The position numbers and the translations under genes are program-made. The notes below the pieces were generated by a model that saw only the letters and a list, made by a program, of their open reading frames with translations, was not told where the DNA came from and ran no database searches. From Stercorarius parasiticus (taxonomy: Eukaryota > Chordata > Aves > Charadriiformes > Stercorariidae): DNA of 64,000 bases. Positions 51,501 to 64,000 of the stretch are shown in pieces. Numbering within the stretch: position 1 is the first letter of the stretch; every line of letters begins with the position of its first letter. The stretch is from contig VWZL01000522.1 in the NCBI GenBank assembly GCA_013396915.1, positions 210,446 through 274,445 of the forward strand, in the 5' to 3' direction.

Positions 51501-54500
51501 AGGTGGTACAAAATTTTCCAAGAAATGAGGAGGGGGAAAGGGAAACCAGTAAGATGAACCAGAGCCCCTGGACTAAGAATTTATGAACTATCAATGTGAA
51601 GTGAATGTTTACAGCTATATTATTTATAAAACCCTCGCAGGCAGGATTTATAATGGGAATGCAGATTCATCTTAATGGTACAGCTCCAGCTGGGGGAGTT
51701 TAATTACTGCTGTGACATCCACTGCTGCGACATCCACTGCTGCGTGCCCAGCCATGCCATCCTCTCGGCAGCTTTCTTCATCTGTGCCTATTACACTTGG
51801 TGTAGGAGGCTCAGTTTCCCTGAAGCCTTATGGTTAAGGGAGACATTGGCACAATGCCTTGGTACGCTTCTGGCCCATGTCCAGTTGTGTCTGTGGCTGT
51901 CTGTCCTTCAGGACTGATCCACTGCTTGGGTTCCTTGGGTGCTTATGGGTATCATCCACGTACACACAGTGATGGGGCTGTAAAGCATTCTATTTATACT
52001 CCCTTTCTCCACCAGATCTGTAGCCAGGGTCTCTTTGGTGTTGTGCTCTCTGCTCGATCCAAGCATATCAAGAGCAGGAAAGAGTGGATACAGCACTGGC
52101 TTTGATTGCTGCTTAGGGTTAAGATCCGACACCTCTGCCAGCTATGGCTCCATCCCTGCTGCTGATGTATATGTATACACCCAGCTTTTTTTCCTCCCCC
52201 CCTTTTTTTTTTTTTTTTTTTAGCTCTCTCTGCATCTTTCACTGGGTGGTGCCTGAAGCACACATTCAGTGGAGCAGCACGAACATATGGGGCACCCATT
52301 TGCTTATTCATTTCTCCTGGCAGCTGCATGCAGAATGGGCAGAGGACTTGTTTCCTCCCTCAGCTGAACCCTCCTTGTCAACTGAATCAAACCCAGCACT
52401 ATCCCTCCTAGGGAGCTTTTTTGTTCTACATTTCTACTGGGATATTTTTTTCTGCCCTCAGGGTATTTTCATGTGAGTATGTGACCTCTGTTTCCCAGAT
52501 GCATTTTTTTTCCACAGCTCTGTGGTACCTCCTGATTGTAATAACTGACATATATTAGATCTTAGCTTTCCCCTTAGCAAGAAACAGCTTAGTTCGTTGC
52601 AGTATCGCCCATCTGGCCCCCTGGAGAGGCTTTTTGTTCCCAAGGATGCTGAGATTTCTTCCAGCACGTCCAAGGTGCCCCACATCCTGGTCCATGTTGC
52701 ATGGATCACAGATGTTCCCCTAGCTCACACGGTGGAAGATGGGAAGAGGACTCCCCATGACTGTTGTGTAGAGCTACCTATAGATGTACCATTACAGCCA
52801 AAAGACAATACTGACAGTGCTTAGCACCTGCTGAGAAATCTAAAGCACAGTTAAACTCATACTGATGGGCAGGACTTTCAGTCAGCCAGGCACCTCCAGG
52901 GTGCATGGCAGTATCTGAGTACCTGAGAAAGGTTTGATTCTTCCAGAAAAGCTGAGATTGGAGAAGCAGGGTTAGAGCCAGCCTTCCTGCTTGGCTGCTT
53001 CAGCAGATTCACACATAGAAGCTGACAAAACTGTAAGTTTCTCTGGAGCTAATTCTCTCTGGAGAGAAATTATACCACTCTCACCTTCCTGTGGTAGGTG
53101 GAAACAAGGCGGTCAGTCCCTAGGCTGGCTAGCTCAACTTAACACTGCATCTCATTCAACTCTCTGGCTATCCACATCCCCCATCACAGTAATACTGGGT
53201 CAGACACAGCTGCTTCATCTGTCCTGTACTGAGCAACCATCTGGCACCTCATGGGATCTACTTTCTGGTTTCTAAACATCTCATGGTCATAGCTCTAAGG
53301 GAGCCTGTGTATCTCACTGACTGTGGTTTTTTTGTAGGACCTGGGACTTGAAGGAACATTCCTCAATGAAGTGCTCTACAAAAATGCAACTTTCCTCAAC
53401 TTGGTGGATCCCATCTCCCATGATTTGCTGATGAGCCTCGCTAGAGATCTGCAGTGTCCCAAAAAGGTGAACCCTTCCCTCAGCTCAATGGACATTTTGC
53501 AACATAGCACTGATGCAAAGAGAGCCCCAATGGGGTGACTGGTGCTGGGTGGTGCTCTGCAATCCTTCAAAACCAGACAGTGTATGTCCTTGGAGTAGTA
53601 GCATATAGAACGTTGTGCATATTTCTGTAGAAAACAGTTAAAACTACTTCAGAACATGAATGCAGCTGAAGGAGGGGGTGGTTATGTGCATAGAAATAAG
53701 AACTTTACTTTTTGCACCAGTAGTAAACTTGGTGACAGGGTACAGGCCAGATAAAGATATATGGGGTGGATGGGGATGCTACATTCACTGGTATGCCCCA
53801 GAGGTTCAAAGCAGCTAGTTTATGGGGCTGCAGAGGGGAACAGAGATCTCTGCACCTCTGCCCAGGCTGGTGCCTCTGCAGGAGGAGGACAAGAACCGCT
53901 CTCTTCCCAGGCCCTTTGCCATATGTAACTACCCTAACCCAGCATTACACCTCCCCTATAACCTCCCAGATCTCTGAGTAAAGAATGGTGCTGTAGGAAT
54001 ATATTGCAACTCAGGGTTCAAGAAGCAAATGCGTTATGCACACAGTATCCCTGCACTGCTCTGGCACTTTCCTGCAAAGAACGAGGAGAGCAGAGAGAAA
54101 GAAAGGCAAGGCTGAGCGCAGACAAACATCACAGATACCACAGACCCACTGCAACACCAGCATCTACTTCTGTTACTCTTTGCCACCACAAACACTTGGA
54201 TTTGCAATACATCCGTTTGCTCATCAGGCTTGGCAATTGTCGTGTTTGCTTTATAAGGAGAACAACAGAGTGAATTTCTTTATTCAAAGAGAGATATTAA
54301 GTACACACAGCTCAGAGCAAACAGCAGTGCCTTGGGGAATACACTGAATGCCTGGTGTAGATTAGTGGCATTTCTAACCTTATTCTGCCATCTCCTGAGG
54401 CTCTCTGATAACAATTAACCAGTCAGGTCTCAATAGCCAAGCTACATTTAGCCAAAGTTTAATCATCATCAGGCTGCAATGCAGCCTGAAAAATCTTATT

Positions 54501-56761
54501 TTCAAGTATCATTTTTGTGAAAATTTTACAAGCATCTAAAGAGGAAGGGGTTGGGTTGCAGCAGTTGTACCTCTTAACCATACTTCACTTGACCTCATCT
54601 CCAGCCGTTCTACCAGACCATCTCCAATCCCATGCTGTGCAGTGCCCTTCAGGGGAGGCACCATGGGGGGACGTTACCCTACTGCAGTACCCAGGTGCCT
54701 AGCAGATAACACACTACAATTTTTATATACCTGCATATACCACCCCCTCCTCTATTTTCACGTCTCGTAGATGCATATGCTTATCTGCACTTACACATGT
54801 AGCATTGCATAGATAAGATTTTCCCCATTCCTAAGGAAGATGTTGAGCACCCAACCTGTCTCTCAAAGCCAACAGGAGTTTAATTAAGGGGTTGGAGGGA
54901 CTCAGCACCCTTCCCAGCACAAACATCGACAGACCACGTCCCCTCTCCGACCCTGGCTGAGCATCTGGTGGGTGTTAACTGCATTACAGGCAAGCAGGCT
55001 GAGTGCAATTCCCAGTCTGTCAGTGGAAATTAAATCAGTGAGGACACAAAGGTACAGGAGGGTAGTTCTCAGTTGTGAGCCAACAAACACTTGCGGAGCA
55101 TTGTACCAGCTTCTGTGCTGAAGCCTGGTGTGCACGTGCACCCACTTGGAAAGGTTTACTGTTGGAGGTGACAGCAGGGTGCCAGTTGCAGCCTTGCCAG
55201 AACAAGGCACCTAAGCCAAGGGTAAGGGCCAGTCCCTGTGGGGTTCCTAGGGGAGCTGGGACAGGGATCAGGGGGTGCTCAGCTGAACACTGAGGCTGGG
55301 ATCCCTCTCCACTTGGCACAGCAGAACGGCCACACGCTGGCAGTGCATCCCTGGGGAGTTCAGCTGATTCAGTGACTGTTTAGGAAAACCACAGTGCAGC
55401 TGTTGGCCCACAGTACAGCACTTTAAGTGCTTGCAATAAACAATAAATTAGCATATTCCCCAACAGCTTTACTATGTGTTTACCTATCAAATCCCTAAAT
55501 GCACATGTTGCACCACAGCTGGAGGGCTGAGGAATGGGAACGCAGGTGTCTGTCAGCATTTGGAAAATATGATAGAGGGGGCAAAAACCCCAGCCTTCAG
55601 CAGCTGCCATTTGCCATTCTGCTTCACCAGAGGAAGACAGGTGCTGTTCAAAATCATGGCAATAGAGAACTCACGGTGCAAACATAAACCCAGGAAATTA
55701 GCAACTTATCTTGGTGCCATCTTTTCCTGATGAGTTACTGCAGAGGCTGGAGGGAACTGCTGGCATTGGGAAGCTCCCAAACTCAAACCTCCAGGAGCAG
55801 AATGGACTGCAAGGAAGTAAGATGGAGTAAGAACTCGCTGGTTCCCTGTCCCAGCAACTCCCAGCTGGAGCACAGAAGGGAACACAGTTGAGGTGCTACT
55901 GCAGGAGGAGCAAGGATGTCCCAGGGCACATCTCTCCCAGCAAGAAGCACCCGGGGGATAGGACAAGGGTGCTGACTGCTGAACTTTCCACAGGAGGGGT
56001 ACAGACAATTAGTCCAAAGACAGTACGCAGTTAGTTTGAGAAGCATGGCAGCAAGGTAATTGATAGAAATTTAGCATAGTCCTGTAGAACGAGTTGGCAG
56101 CTTGCCTGCCCAGCTGGGGATGGGTGCTGCTGAGGATACCGCAGTGAGGAGCTGAGACACTCATGCTATCCCCACACTGGGCTTTTTTGAAAGCAGAGGT
56201 CTTTTGAAGAACAGAGCATACAGGGTCCCTGCACAGAGCCCTTCTTGCATTGTCAGCCACCCCTGCCTTCCTGAGTGTTGCCTGGCCTGGAGCTGGAAAC
56301 CCTGCCACAGGTCTAGAAAATAACCCACTCTTCTGAGCCCCACTTGTTCCTTGGTAGGGTGTGAAAATGTATCCCCGCTCTGGGCAGGAACATGCTGGCT
56401 GAGCTGTGGTCCTTCCTGGCAGTGCAGAGCTACTGCTCCTCCTCCACCCCAGGAGGAGATGGCATGTGGCACAGAGGCATCTCAGGCCTTCTCACCATTC
56501 CTCTTTCATCCTGTTTTCGTCTCCTCCCCTAAATATATTCCCTTGCTCCACTACCACCTCTGATCCTTTCCCATCTTTCTCTCTCTTCCCCCTTGATTCC
56601 TGTTCTGCTGTGGTGCACACAGAGGCTAAGCTGTCCCTTTGCTTTCAGGAATATGACCCCTGGAAATCCTCAGACAGGATCTGCAGGCAGCTGATTTACC
56701 ACCTAACCCCCCACTCAAAATGGCACCGGCACGGCATGCCCCGGAGGAAGTCCCAAGTGTG
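48330..56761 (+). CDS. LRRC75B: LRRC75B (leucine-rich repeat-containing 75B, formerly FAM211B), 5' three coding exons; 3' end outside window
   Basis: The family is poorly characterised; the mouse protein has been linked to control of muscle-cell differentiation. Exons 48330-48587, 53338-53466 and 56649-56761 join in phase to 166 codons plus two bases, about half of the roughly 315-residue human protein. Diagnostic human-like blocks are YVRRVGWLREIQ in exon 1, FLNLVDPISHDLL and LARDLQCPKK in exon 2, and WKSSDRICRQLIYHLTPHSK in exon 3. The leucine-rich repeats and stop should be in the last exon, which was not found up to base 64000. The start was chosen because the ATG has an optimal context (GCGGCCATGG) and the human protein also begins Met-Gly. 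The head-to-head neighbour GGT1 is the same as in human, which supports LRRC75B over its paralogue LRRC75A. Confidence 0.93.
48688..48793. repeat. Degenerate minisatellite in LRRC75B intron 1
   Basis: Three imperfect copies of about 32-34 bp of the pattern GGTYTRCAGCCCC…GGCGGTGTGGG are present. The first two are separated by a short spacer and the last two abut. All lie inside the CpG island just after exon 1. Confidence 0.65.
51706..51744. repeat. Short tandem repeat, 15-bp unit (2.6 copies)
   Basis: ACTGCTGYGACATCC occurs twice, followed by a partial third copy ACTGCTGCG. The copies differ at one base. Confidence 0.85.
52186..52223 (+). repeat. Polypyrimidine tract (T7, C-run, T19) followed by AG
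   Basis: T7 CCTCCCCCCC then T19 then AG. It looks like an extreme splice-acceptor tract on the LRRC75B strand but is more simply a low-complexity repeat; no conserved coding follows. Confidence 0.75.
53338..53466 (+). CDS. LRRC75B: LRRC75B coding exon 2 (residues 87-129)
   Basis: It encodes DLGLEGTFLNEVLYKNATF, then LNLVDPISHDLLMSLARD and LQCPKK. The acceptor is GGTTTTTTTGTAG|GAC and the donor is AAG|GTGAAC, both phase 0. The exon is exactly 43 codons and is the best-conserved part seen here. Confidence 0.95.
53467..56648 (+). other. LRRC75B: LRRC75B intron 2
   Basis: 3.2 kb of mixed sequence. I see no mobile element, RNA gene or further exon in it. Confidence 0.75.
56649..56761 (+). CDS. 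LRRC75B: LRRC75B coding exon 3 (residues 130-166 plus two bases)
   Basis: It encodes EYDPWKSSDRICRQLIYHLT, then PHSKWHRHGMPRRKSQV. The acceptor is TGCTTTCAG|GAA. The donor TGTG|GTAAGG splits a codon after TG, which in human is the Cys of a KTQSC motif. Confidence 0.95.
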
Positions 56762-59700
56762 GTAAGGAGCCTGTTGGGAACGGTGTGGATGGGCATGGAG
56801 GGGGATCTGCCAGGGCAAGCTGTGCTGCAGCCAAGCACTATCCCAGACTACCACTACTGCCCTTCTCAGACAGGGGCAGGGCTGAAAATCTGCATGGCAG
56901 CCTCTGCTCAGTCTCTTAGAAAACCTCAGCCAAACGGCACAGGGTCAGTGCCAACCCCCCATTCCCCAATCTGGTTTGCTATTTATTCCTTTTTATGTAG
57001 TCTTTACAGTTCTTTAACCTTTCCCTAGTTCATCGAAATCAATCCCACTGATTGCACAGCACAGACAACCCTCCCGGCAGGGTTTGCAGGGTGCTTGGCC
57101 CTAGGAGCACGGGCAAAGCTGGCAGCCTCGCAGATACACACACCTATGTGCTGAGCTGACTCCCAGCTCTGCATCCCACTTTGTCCTTGTTTATGCCAGT
57201 AAAAGTTCCCTGCCTGTGGGGAAGGTCTCCCAAAGCTGATCACCCCATTCGGTAGGAACCACTTTGGGGTGGCTGACAGAGAGGTCACCATCCTTACTTA
57301 CCTCCCACTTCTCTGCCAGGACCAGGCATGATGCAAAGCCTTTCGCAAAAGGAACTCGACTCAAGGCACATTGGCTATAGACAGCTACTGGATGGCAGCT
57401 GCTTTCCACTACTACAGACATATTCAGACACCCACACTTGTTCTCTCCTTGACACTTGCTGGCTTTTCTAACCAGATAAAGAGCAATCCCTACTTTTAAA
57501 TCCACCCCTTCTCTCCTCATTTTCTTTGAGCAAAGCCTGTTCCTGTGATACAGATCACCAGAGCTGAAGAAAAGACAGAGAAGTGACTAAGAAAAGAGGA
57601 GCTCATGTCCACCCCATTAGCTTCATAGGAATAAATGCAGGATTGGGACAAATGAAATGTAAAATTGGCAGCACTCCGAGAATGGCCTTTGGCTTTTCTA
57701 AGACTTTCAGAGTCTTTGATGTATGTGCCTGCAACTTAAAATCCCCCATGGGAATTGACGTTTCCATCATACCATTCATTCTGACTCAGAGGCAGATCCC
57801 CAGTGCATCTTAAGGAATAAAATCCCTAATACCATGATTTCCAGACCATCTGCCTCTCATACCTGTAGCCCCACTTTGCCACTGAACCGGAGTGCTCTGC
57901 GAGTTTCAGTGTTCTCATCCCCAGCACCCCACAGGGCAGGACTCTTCTTGCCAGTTTGCAGGTGGGAACCACAGCACAGAACAAAACCGAGGGACCAGAG
58001 CTGAGCAAGTCCTTTTCCAGACATACTCAGTTAGATGACATTTTCCCTATGGGATCCTGCAGAGCTCTGAAGATTAAGGATTTAGAGAGCAGGTCTGACC
58101 TCATCCCTGTTCCCTCCCAAGACAGAGAGGTTTAGAGATAAGAAGTGCTGGAGACAGGGAGAGCTCTATAGATTGTGGCTGTCTCCATTCCTTTCCAAGC
58201 TCCCTTTTGCCGAAACCCAGCCTGATTCTGGTTTTCCAAGTAAAAAATCTCTCCCTGCCACAATTAACTCAACCCTCTGCCTCCATACTCCTGTTTGCAG
58301 GCAGGATCAACCTCTTCTCCAGGTTGGAGAGTCAAACTGGAGGTGTTCCTTCTGATTGCACAGCCCGGAGAGAGCAGAGGACTGTCTGCTCCAACCTCAT
58401 CACTTACTAACAACACAGATTGGATGCCTGTGGCCAGAGGAAGAGCTCTAGGCCCCGTGAGCCCAAATCCCATGCAGAGGGGTCAGGCCCTAAGTACTGG
58501 CCAGGTACAGAGCATCTGTGAGCACAAGCAGGGAGAGGGCAACAAGGCAATGTGCAATGGAGGGAAATACAGGTCTAAAATGGGCAGCCCTGCCTGGCAG
58601 CCAGGCCCAGATGCAAGGTGTTACATAAGGCACAAAATAATTTTGATTAAATATTAAACAGCAGGGCTTCCTCTTTTAAGACTAGAAAGGAACTTGTTTG
58701 CAGTTTGCGGCAAAAGGCGCCTGCGGAGTTGGCATCCGAGGCCGCTGCAATAAAATGGATGTTGCCAGTAGCAGGAAGGCAAGAAATAGCTGCTTCATTT
58801 GGAGACACCAGGGCCTAATTTTGTCCAGCAAGACTGTTTTTACCTGATCTGAATTCTCCACTTCCCTTTGTCTGCTAGTGGGAGTATTTTACCATAATCT
58901 CCATTTCTGAACCTGTGCCCTTGGCTTGTAGCCTTCCTGCCATCAAGGTCCTGTAAAAAGCATGGGTGTAGCAGCAGTACTTTGAAGGCATTTCTAAAGT
59001 CTAGTGGGGATTTGGGAGAGCAGGGAGGAATCAGTGTGTGGAGACCACATTCAGGCACTGAATTCTCCTCTCGCTTTTGCGGTCTCCTGGGCTTTGGCTT
59101 CTGGCTTTCACAGAGCTGATGCAGGACCCCCTTCTTCTCTTCTGAAATGCGATTTCCACTTTCTGGCAGCATGTCAGATGAGTCCAGGAGATAGTTAGCA
59201 AGCCCAGCCATACAGAGAGCTTAGAGCATCTGCCAGGTTTTAATTACATTTGGGCTGTTATGGAGATGCGGCATGGGAGATGGAAAGGACCTGCAATACT
59301 GGAGACAGATCACGCATCAGGTGTTTCTCCCCACTGCTAAATAGCAAACCAGCAGGTCAGGAACAAACTAACTGTAGTTATGTCCCCACCTACTCTCAGT
59401 GGGAACCAAAACATCCAGCAAGTACAAACCTAGGCCACCCATGAACTGATAAAGCAGAAAGGATAAGGTACATTTCTTAAGCACTCCTATTTCAATACAC
59501 AGGCCAGAACAGAAACGTGGAAGGAGGAAGCTTACCGCAGCACAGTGGACTCAATGCCACAGCAGCTGAAGCAAGTAGGAGAGATCCAGCTCAGGCTGTG
59601 TCTTGTCTCTCTGCTTGATTAAACTGTCAAAGGTGATGCTGGAAGGCAGTTTGCCCTCTGCATCCATGCCTGGGGTTCTTGACAGTGGCTGTCTGTCTTG

Positions 59701-62700
59701 TACAATGAAGGGTTAGCAGTGTCCCAGCTGTACAGTCACCCAAAGAGACAATTTCAGCTGCCCGGGTGATACTCAGACAAGTTTGCCGCACTGACAGCAA
59801 GGGGTTCAATTCTCCTTCCCTGTGAAATCCTGTCTCAGGTCTGCAGCTTTCAGCCAACGGCCTGCACCCCGCTTGCAGCTGACCCTGCTTGGGTTGACTG
59901 CCTAACCAAACAGGGGAGGCAAGCCCTTGGGGGACTTAAAATTAGGACCTCAAAAGCTAGAAGATAAGATTTCTGCAGCAGGGACCGGCATGACTTAACT
60001 GCACAATTTTCAGTCCCTTATATCCTAATGAAAATTCAGTTTTAGTACCATTTTACAGTTGTATAGGTCACTCATACTTAATGATCAGAATACATCCTAG
60101 AGTGTTTTATAACTCCAGGTTCACTTTCTTGTTAAATTGACATTTATAGTGTAAAGCGCAATGGATTAAGAAATGCTCTTCCACACAGACATAGGCTTTT
60201 TAGGCTATCAACACCACTTCTGTGGAATTTTGACAGGTGCAGAATTTTTGGATATTATTAATTCTTGTTTTCAGAAATCTTGAGACCTCCTGCAATGTGA
60301 ATCAAGGAAAACTGCATGTGCTAGTGCAAGTGCCACCATCTACCTCCAGAACAGGGCTGGACCCAGACGGTATTACTTTCTGAGGGCAAGACACCCTGAA
60401 CTGCAATTCAGAGTGGAGAGGGAGAAGGGTATCAGGTGAAGACAGCCTTTTTCTGGAGAGCTGGATCACAGGCTAGTACTGCAATCACGAAGCTGTGGAT
60501 TACAATTGAGATCTCTTGGCAAAGCCATGTCAGGGAACCTCATGTATCTTCCACTTGCACCATCCCCAGAGCTGGCTACTTCAGTGTTAACTACTTCCTT
60601 TCTTGAGAGCAAAGGATCAAACCTGAATCCACAAAGCATGCAGTCAGTAAACACAGAATGATCTTGACAATCAGGGAGTTCCTGGCACAGAAAAAAAAAT
60701 AATCCAGATTTTTCACACAGTGACTGGTTCTGGAAGAGCAGAGGCAGTTGTGTGTATGGAGTTAACTCCCGCACTGCATGCATCTGGGCTTTCCTTTTCA
60801 CAAGTTTCACCACAGTTTTACTTCACTCATCTGAGTGAATTTCATCTTGGCTAATCCAGAACTGGGTGGAGAAGAGTATCACTTCTGGGTTTATTGCTCT
60901 GTTTCTCAGTTATTGATGTGCACCGCTCAGACATCGTGGCATTAGATGCACTTCTAAAATACAATGACAGCACTAGCGTCTAGAAGACTGCAAGGAAACA
61001 GCTCTAAAGGGCTTTGGATCTTTTTTTGTTTTCTTCCCTTGAAAACATCACTCAGGGCTGCGGATGACAGCTCTGGCAGATTAGATCCTAGCCTTTGCAT
61101 GGCATGAGGTGAATATTAACTACAGCTTCACGTCACCCTTATGCAACAGGGTAAATCAGCACCATCATTTCTGCTTTAGAGAAAGGAAGCCAAGTTAGAG
61201 AATACCAGTCAGTTAACTAAAGCCACATGGTAATAGTCATACGGGAGTACAGGAACTGCCCCACACGCTGTTTTAAAGAAGCTGCTGCTCACAGACACGT
61301 CAGCCGGACAGACATGAGCTACTGAGTAATTGTGGAGAGAGACAGGAAATGTCTCCTCATCTTAACAGTGCAGAGAGTTCCAAACACTACCCATGATCAG
61401 GGTTCCCAGCAGCATTGAGAGACAGGTACACCTGCAAAGGTTGTTGGAGGTGATAGAAAGGGTCGTCCAACAGCTTGGCACTGCCTTGTCACAGATCAGA
61501 AGAAAAAGTCCAAGACTAACAGGCAGGAGAGGCAGAACACTGACAGATAGACAGTGAAATAATGAAGGCTGGGTGGCAGATTAAAAGGAATCAGCAGAGA
61601 CCTTGTGACTTTTATGACTCTTACGCAGTTGAAGGTCTGACAGGGATGTCCCTGCTCGTTGCAGGGGGGTTTGACTAGATGACCTTTAAAGGTCCCTTCC
61701 AACCCAAACTATTTTATGATTCTATGACATAGGCTGATAACATGATATTTACAGTGAGGACGTAGCATTATTCCCTGCTTTGCTAGGATAGACCTAAATA
61801 ATGAGGGGAAACTGCTAGAAGTCTTGGATGGAGCACATGGCAACAGGAGGAAGACCCAAGGGTTCACAGCTCTCTTGTACACACCTGCAAGGACAGAGTG
61901 AAGATGACAGCAGAGCCAGGAGGAGCAGGAGGATGCACTCAGCTGCATCAACACCTACAGCTATCCATGTCCCACCCCAGTTGCAGAGGGAGGGTGGTAG
62001 GAGAAAAGCTTCCTTTGCACTCCCTTTCCACCACAGTGAGGGATCTCCCCACAGTTGATCAAAAGAGCTTGGGCACATGGATGGAAATGTGACTAAGGGA
62101 CTTCTCATGGAAGTGGCCTGTTTGCGCACTGCCTCCACCTTCACAGAGGTGCTGAGCCCAGCCTCAGAACAGCTCATGCTGGGTTAGTCTAGGTCAGTGC
62201 TTTTGAGGCTTCTTTCCTTTTTCATGTCTCACTAGAGGCAGCTAAAGCCAGTCCTGCACAGCAGCACCCTGTGCCACAGGAAAACAAAGCAACCAGATTA
62301 TGCTAAGTAGTGATTAAAAAGCCCAGAATCCATCCCCTAAATCACTGCTTAAAGCAGAGAAGCCATCCAGATGTGCGTGTCACTAGGTTCTATGCAAGGA
62401 AGAGTAGCCAAGAGATACCTGACACATGGCTAATAAGCCACTATTGGCAGTACCTGTTAATGAAGGAGGGCATGCACAGTGATGGGAGTCTCTGGCATCA
62501 GGAAAAATTTATATTTGGAGGCAAACTAAATGTGAAAATAAGAGGAGGAGGGGGGGAAAGCTGCTAACTGCCCAGAGAGACAGGCAAGGAGTAGTGGGCA
62601 TCCCTCATTACTGAAATCCTATCTGACTCTTACCGTCTCCTCCCAGCCTCTATCCATACCATGGAAGACAAGGAAATGAGGCTGGGACTCCAGGAACCTG

Positions 62701-64000
62701 AACATTCTTGGGCTGATCAAGCTCCTCCAAACCCCACAAAGCTAACAAGAGGTCAAGCACCACTGTGGCTGCTGCAAGTCCCACCAGAGCAACAGTCAGA
62801 ACACCTCTTCCCTGCAGCCAAAGAATTTAGCTGATGAGCAAGAAATTGAAGGGATTCAGTACTTAAAAAATAATAAACGCGCTGATCTCCCTCAGCTTCA
62901 TGGACTCAAAGAAGGACCTGGAAGAGGGCCTAAGGGTTAGGTCCCAGAGACAAACAACTAGCAATTAATTTCAGGTTCCCTAATTGTTTCATCTCAAGAC
63001 AGCTCTGAATTTGCTTACGTTAGCTGAGTTCCCAGGAGGCAGGAACGGTGACTGAGCCTTATGTGGGGAGAGGAAGATTTTTATCCCTGAAAAAACACAA
63101 GGGAGGCACAAGATGGTTTCATCCCTTTCCTAGTCCACATTTCTGATTTAGAGACAGAGCTCTTTCTTCTGACACCTGCAGGTCCCTCAGACCCCTACGC
63201 TGTCTGGACTGATCCTGGGTGGATCCCACATGGCCAGGCTCATGGTGCAGCCTGGGGACTGCTGGCTGATGCCTGCTGAAGAGTAGAATCGGCACCTAGG
63301 GAAGGGATAATTGGCAGTGATGGTGGAAGGAAGAAGACTGTTTGCATGTCAGTGGGAGAAAGGCCAGACCCCAAGGAGGGAGCTGTGAATGATGCAAGGG
63401 AAAACTTGTTTCACATGAGATAAACAAGGAGATGCGCCTAGAAGAGCTCTCATCCCCCAGCAGGGATAAGGGTTGCAAGCAAGGTGCCGATTCCTTATAA
63501 ACAGGCGGACAGGCAGGCACCATTCCTTGCTGGATGCTGCATCTAGCTCCAGGTGGGCAGTAGGCGACTGGCGGCTGATTGCCCATGCGGGAGTGGCGGT
63601 TTGTTTCCTCTGTAAGCTTGCTGCAGATAATACAAACATAGTCTGCTTCCCTGCATCCAGGGTCCAGATCCTCGTTAGATGCAAATCCCCACAATTATAA
63701 ATCTGCAAACAGCACCAGTTGCAGTAGCATTAGGATAATCCAGCCTCCAGTGCTTTGCAGTCCTCTGCCCACAAGTCCCATGGGCATCAAGAGCTATGTT
63801 GCTAAGTAGCTGTTTTGTCTCACACAAAGAAAAAAAAGCTTCTGCAGCTGAAGCAATCTTTAAGCCTATTTTACTTGCAGAAATTAGGGGATAATAGATG
63901 ACCCATTTCCCTGGAAATAAACCTGGCATTTTCTCAGCTGCTGCAGAAGCGTCTGAGAGCCTGGGGTCCTGTGTCTTGTGCCCACTCCCCACCCCCCCAC
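56762..64000 (+). other. LRRC75B: LRRC75B intron 3 (continues past window)
   Basis: At least 7.2 kb with no sequence encoding the expected leucine-rich-repeat part of LRRC75B in any frame. The only recognisable element is a CR1 tail near 61.7 kb. Open frames on both strands up to about 130 codons match nothing I know. Confidence 0.7.
61635..61728 (+). mobile_element. CR1 LINE 3' tail fragment
   Basis: The sequence GGGATGTCCCTGCTCGTTGC, then GGGGGGTTTGACTAGATGAC, CTTTAAAGGTCCCTTCCAAC, and ATTTTATGATTCTATGA is the diagnostic CR1 3' end. Only about the last 90 bases remain, an extreme 5' truncation. The close fit to the avian consensus suggests a fairly young copy. Confidence 0.9.

Larger units (their letters stand above)
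48588..53337 (+). other. LRRC75B: LRRC75B intron 1
   Basis: 4.75 kb. The first 350 bp belong to the CpG island. The rest is mixed sequence with a T-run near 52.2 kb and a small 15-bp tandem repeat. Open frames within it, including the read-through of exon 1 to about 49.55 kb, show no family resemblance. Confidence 0.75.

Overview
This window is nuclear DNA of a vertebrate, most likely a bird. It has split genes with GT–AG introns and low repeat density. The only clearly recognisable dispersed repeats are CR1-type LINEs, two of them with the ATTCTATG-like 3' terminal repeats typical of avian CR1. One assembly gap (102 N) lies at 26576-26677. No bacterial, plasmid, CRISPR or phage features were seen.

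Layout, left to right. Positions 1-3.9 kb are intergenic, with no gene I can name. Positions 3.9-16.6 kb hold a complete minus-strand gamma-glutamyltransferase 1 gene (GGT1). It has twelve coding exons whose splice sites and phases all join to a 568-residue protein, with the nucleophile at Thr381 as in the human enzyme. The last GGT1 intron carries a broken CR1 element in antisense. Positions 16.6-48 kb are a long stretch with no coding exon I can support. It probably holds non-coding 5' exons of GGT1 that sequence alone does not place, and it also holds the gap, simple repeats, AT-rich homeodomain-type site clusters and a very old CR1 relic.

From about 48.0 to 48.95 kb there is a CpG island. 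It is the promoter and first exon of a plus-strand LRRC75B gene (formerly FAM211B). Coding exons lie at 48330-48587, 53338-53466 and 56649-56761. The last coding exon, with most of the leucine-rich repeats and the stop codon, lies beyond base 64000. The rest of the window is LRRC75B intron 3, with one young-looking CR1 tail near 61.7 kb.

GGT1 and LRRC75B are divergent neighbours, as on human chromosome 22q11.23, so this is a conserved syntenic block. GGT1 is an extracellular glutathione-cleaving membrane enzyme. LRRC75B is a poorly characterised leucine-rich-repeat protein. They share no pathway that I know of; what links them is the conserved head-to-head arrangement. I found no convincing undescribed system. 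The most useful leads are the turnover of N-glycosylation sites in GGT1, the probable shared promoter region, an N-myristoylation signal on LRRC75B, an amniote-age CR1 relic, and a possible short first exon near the left edge.
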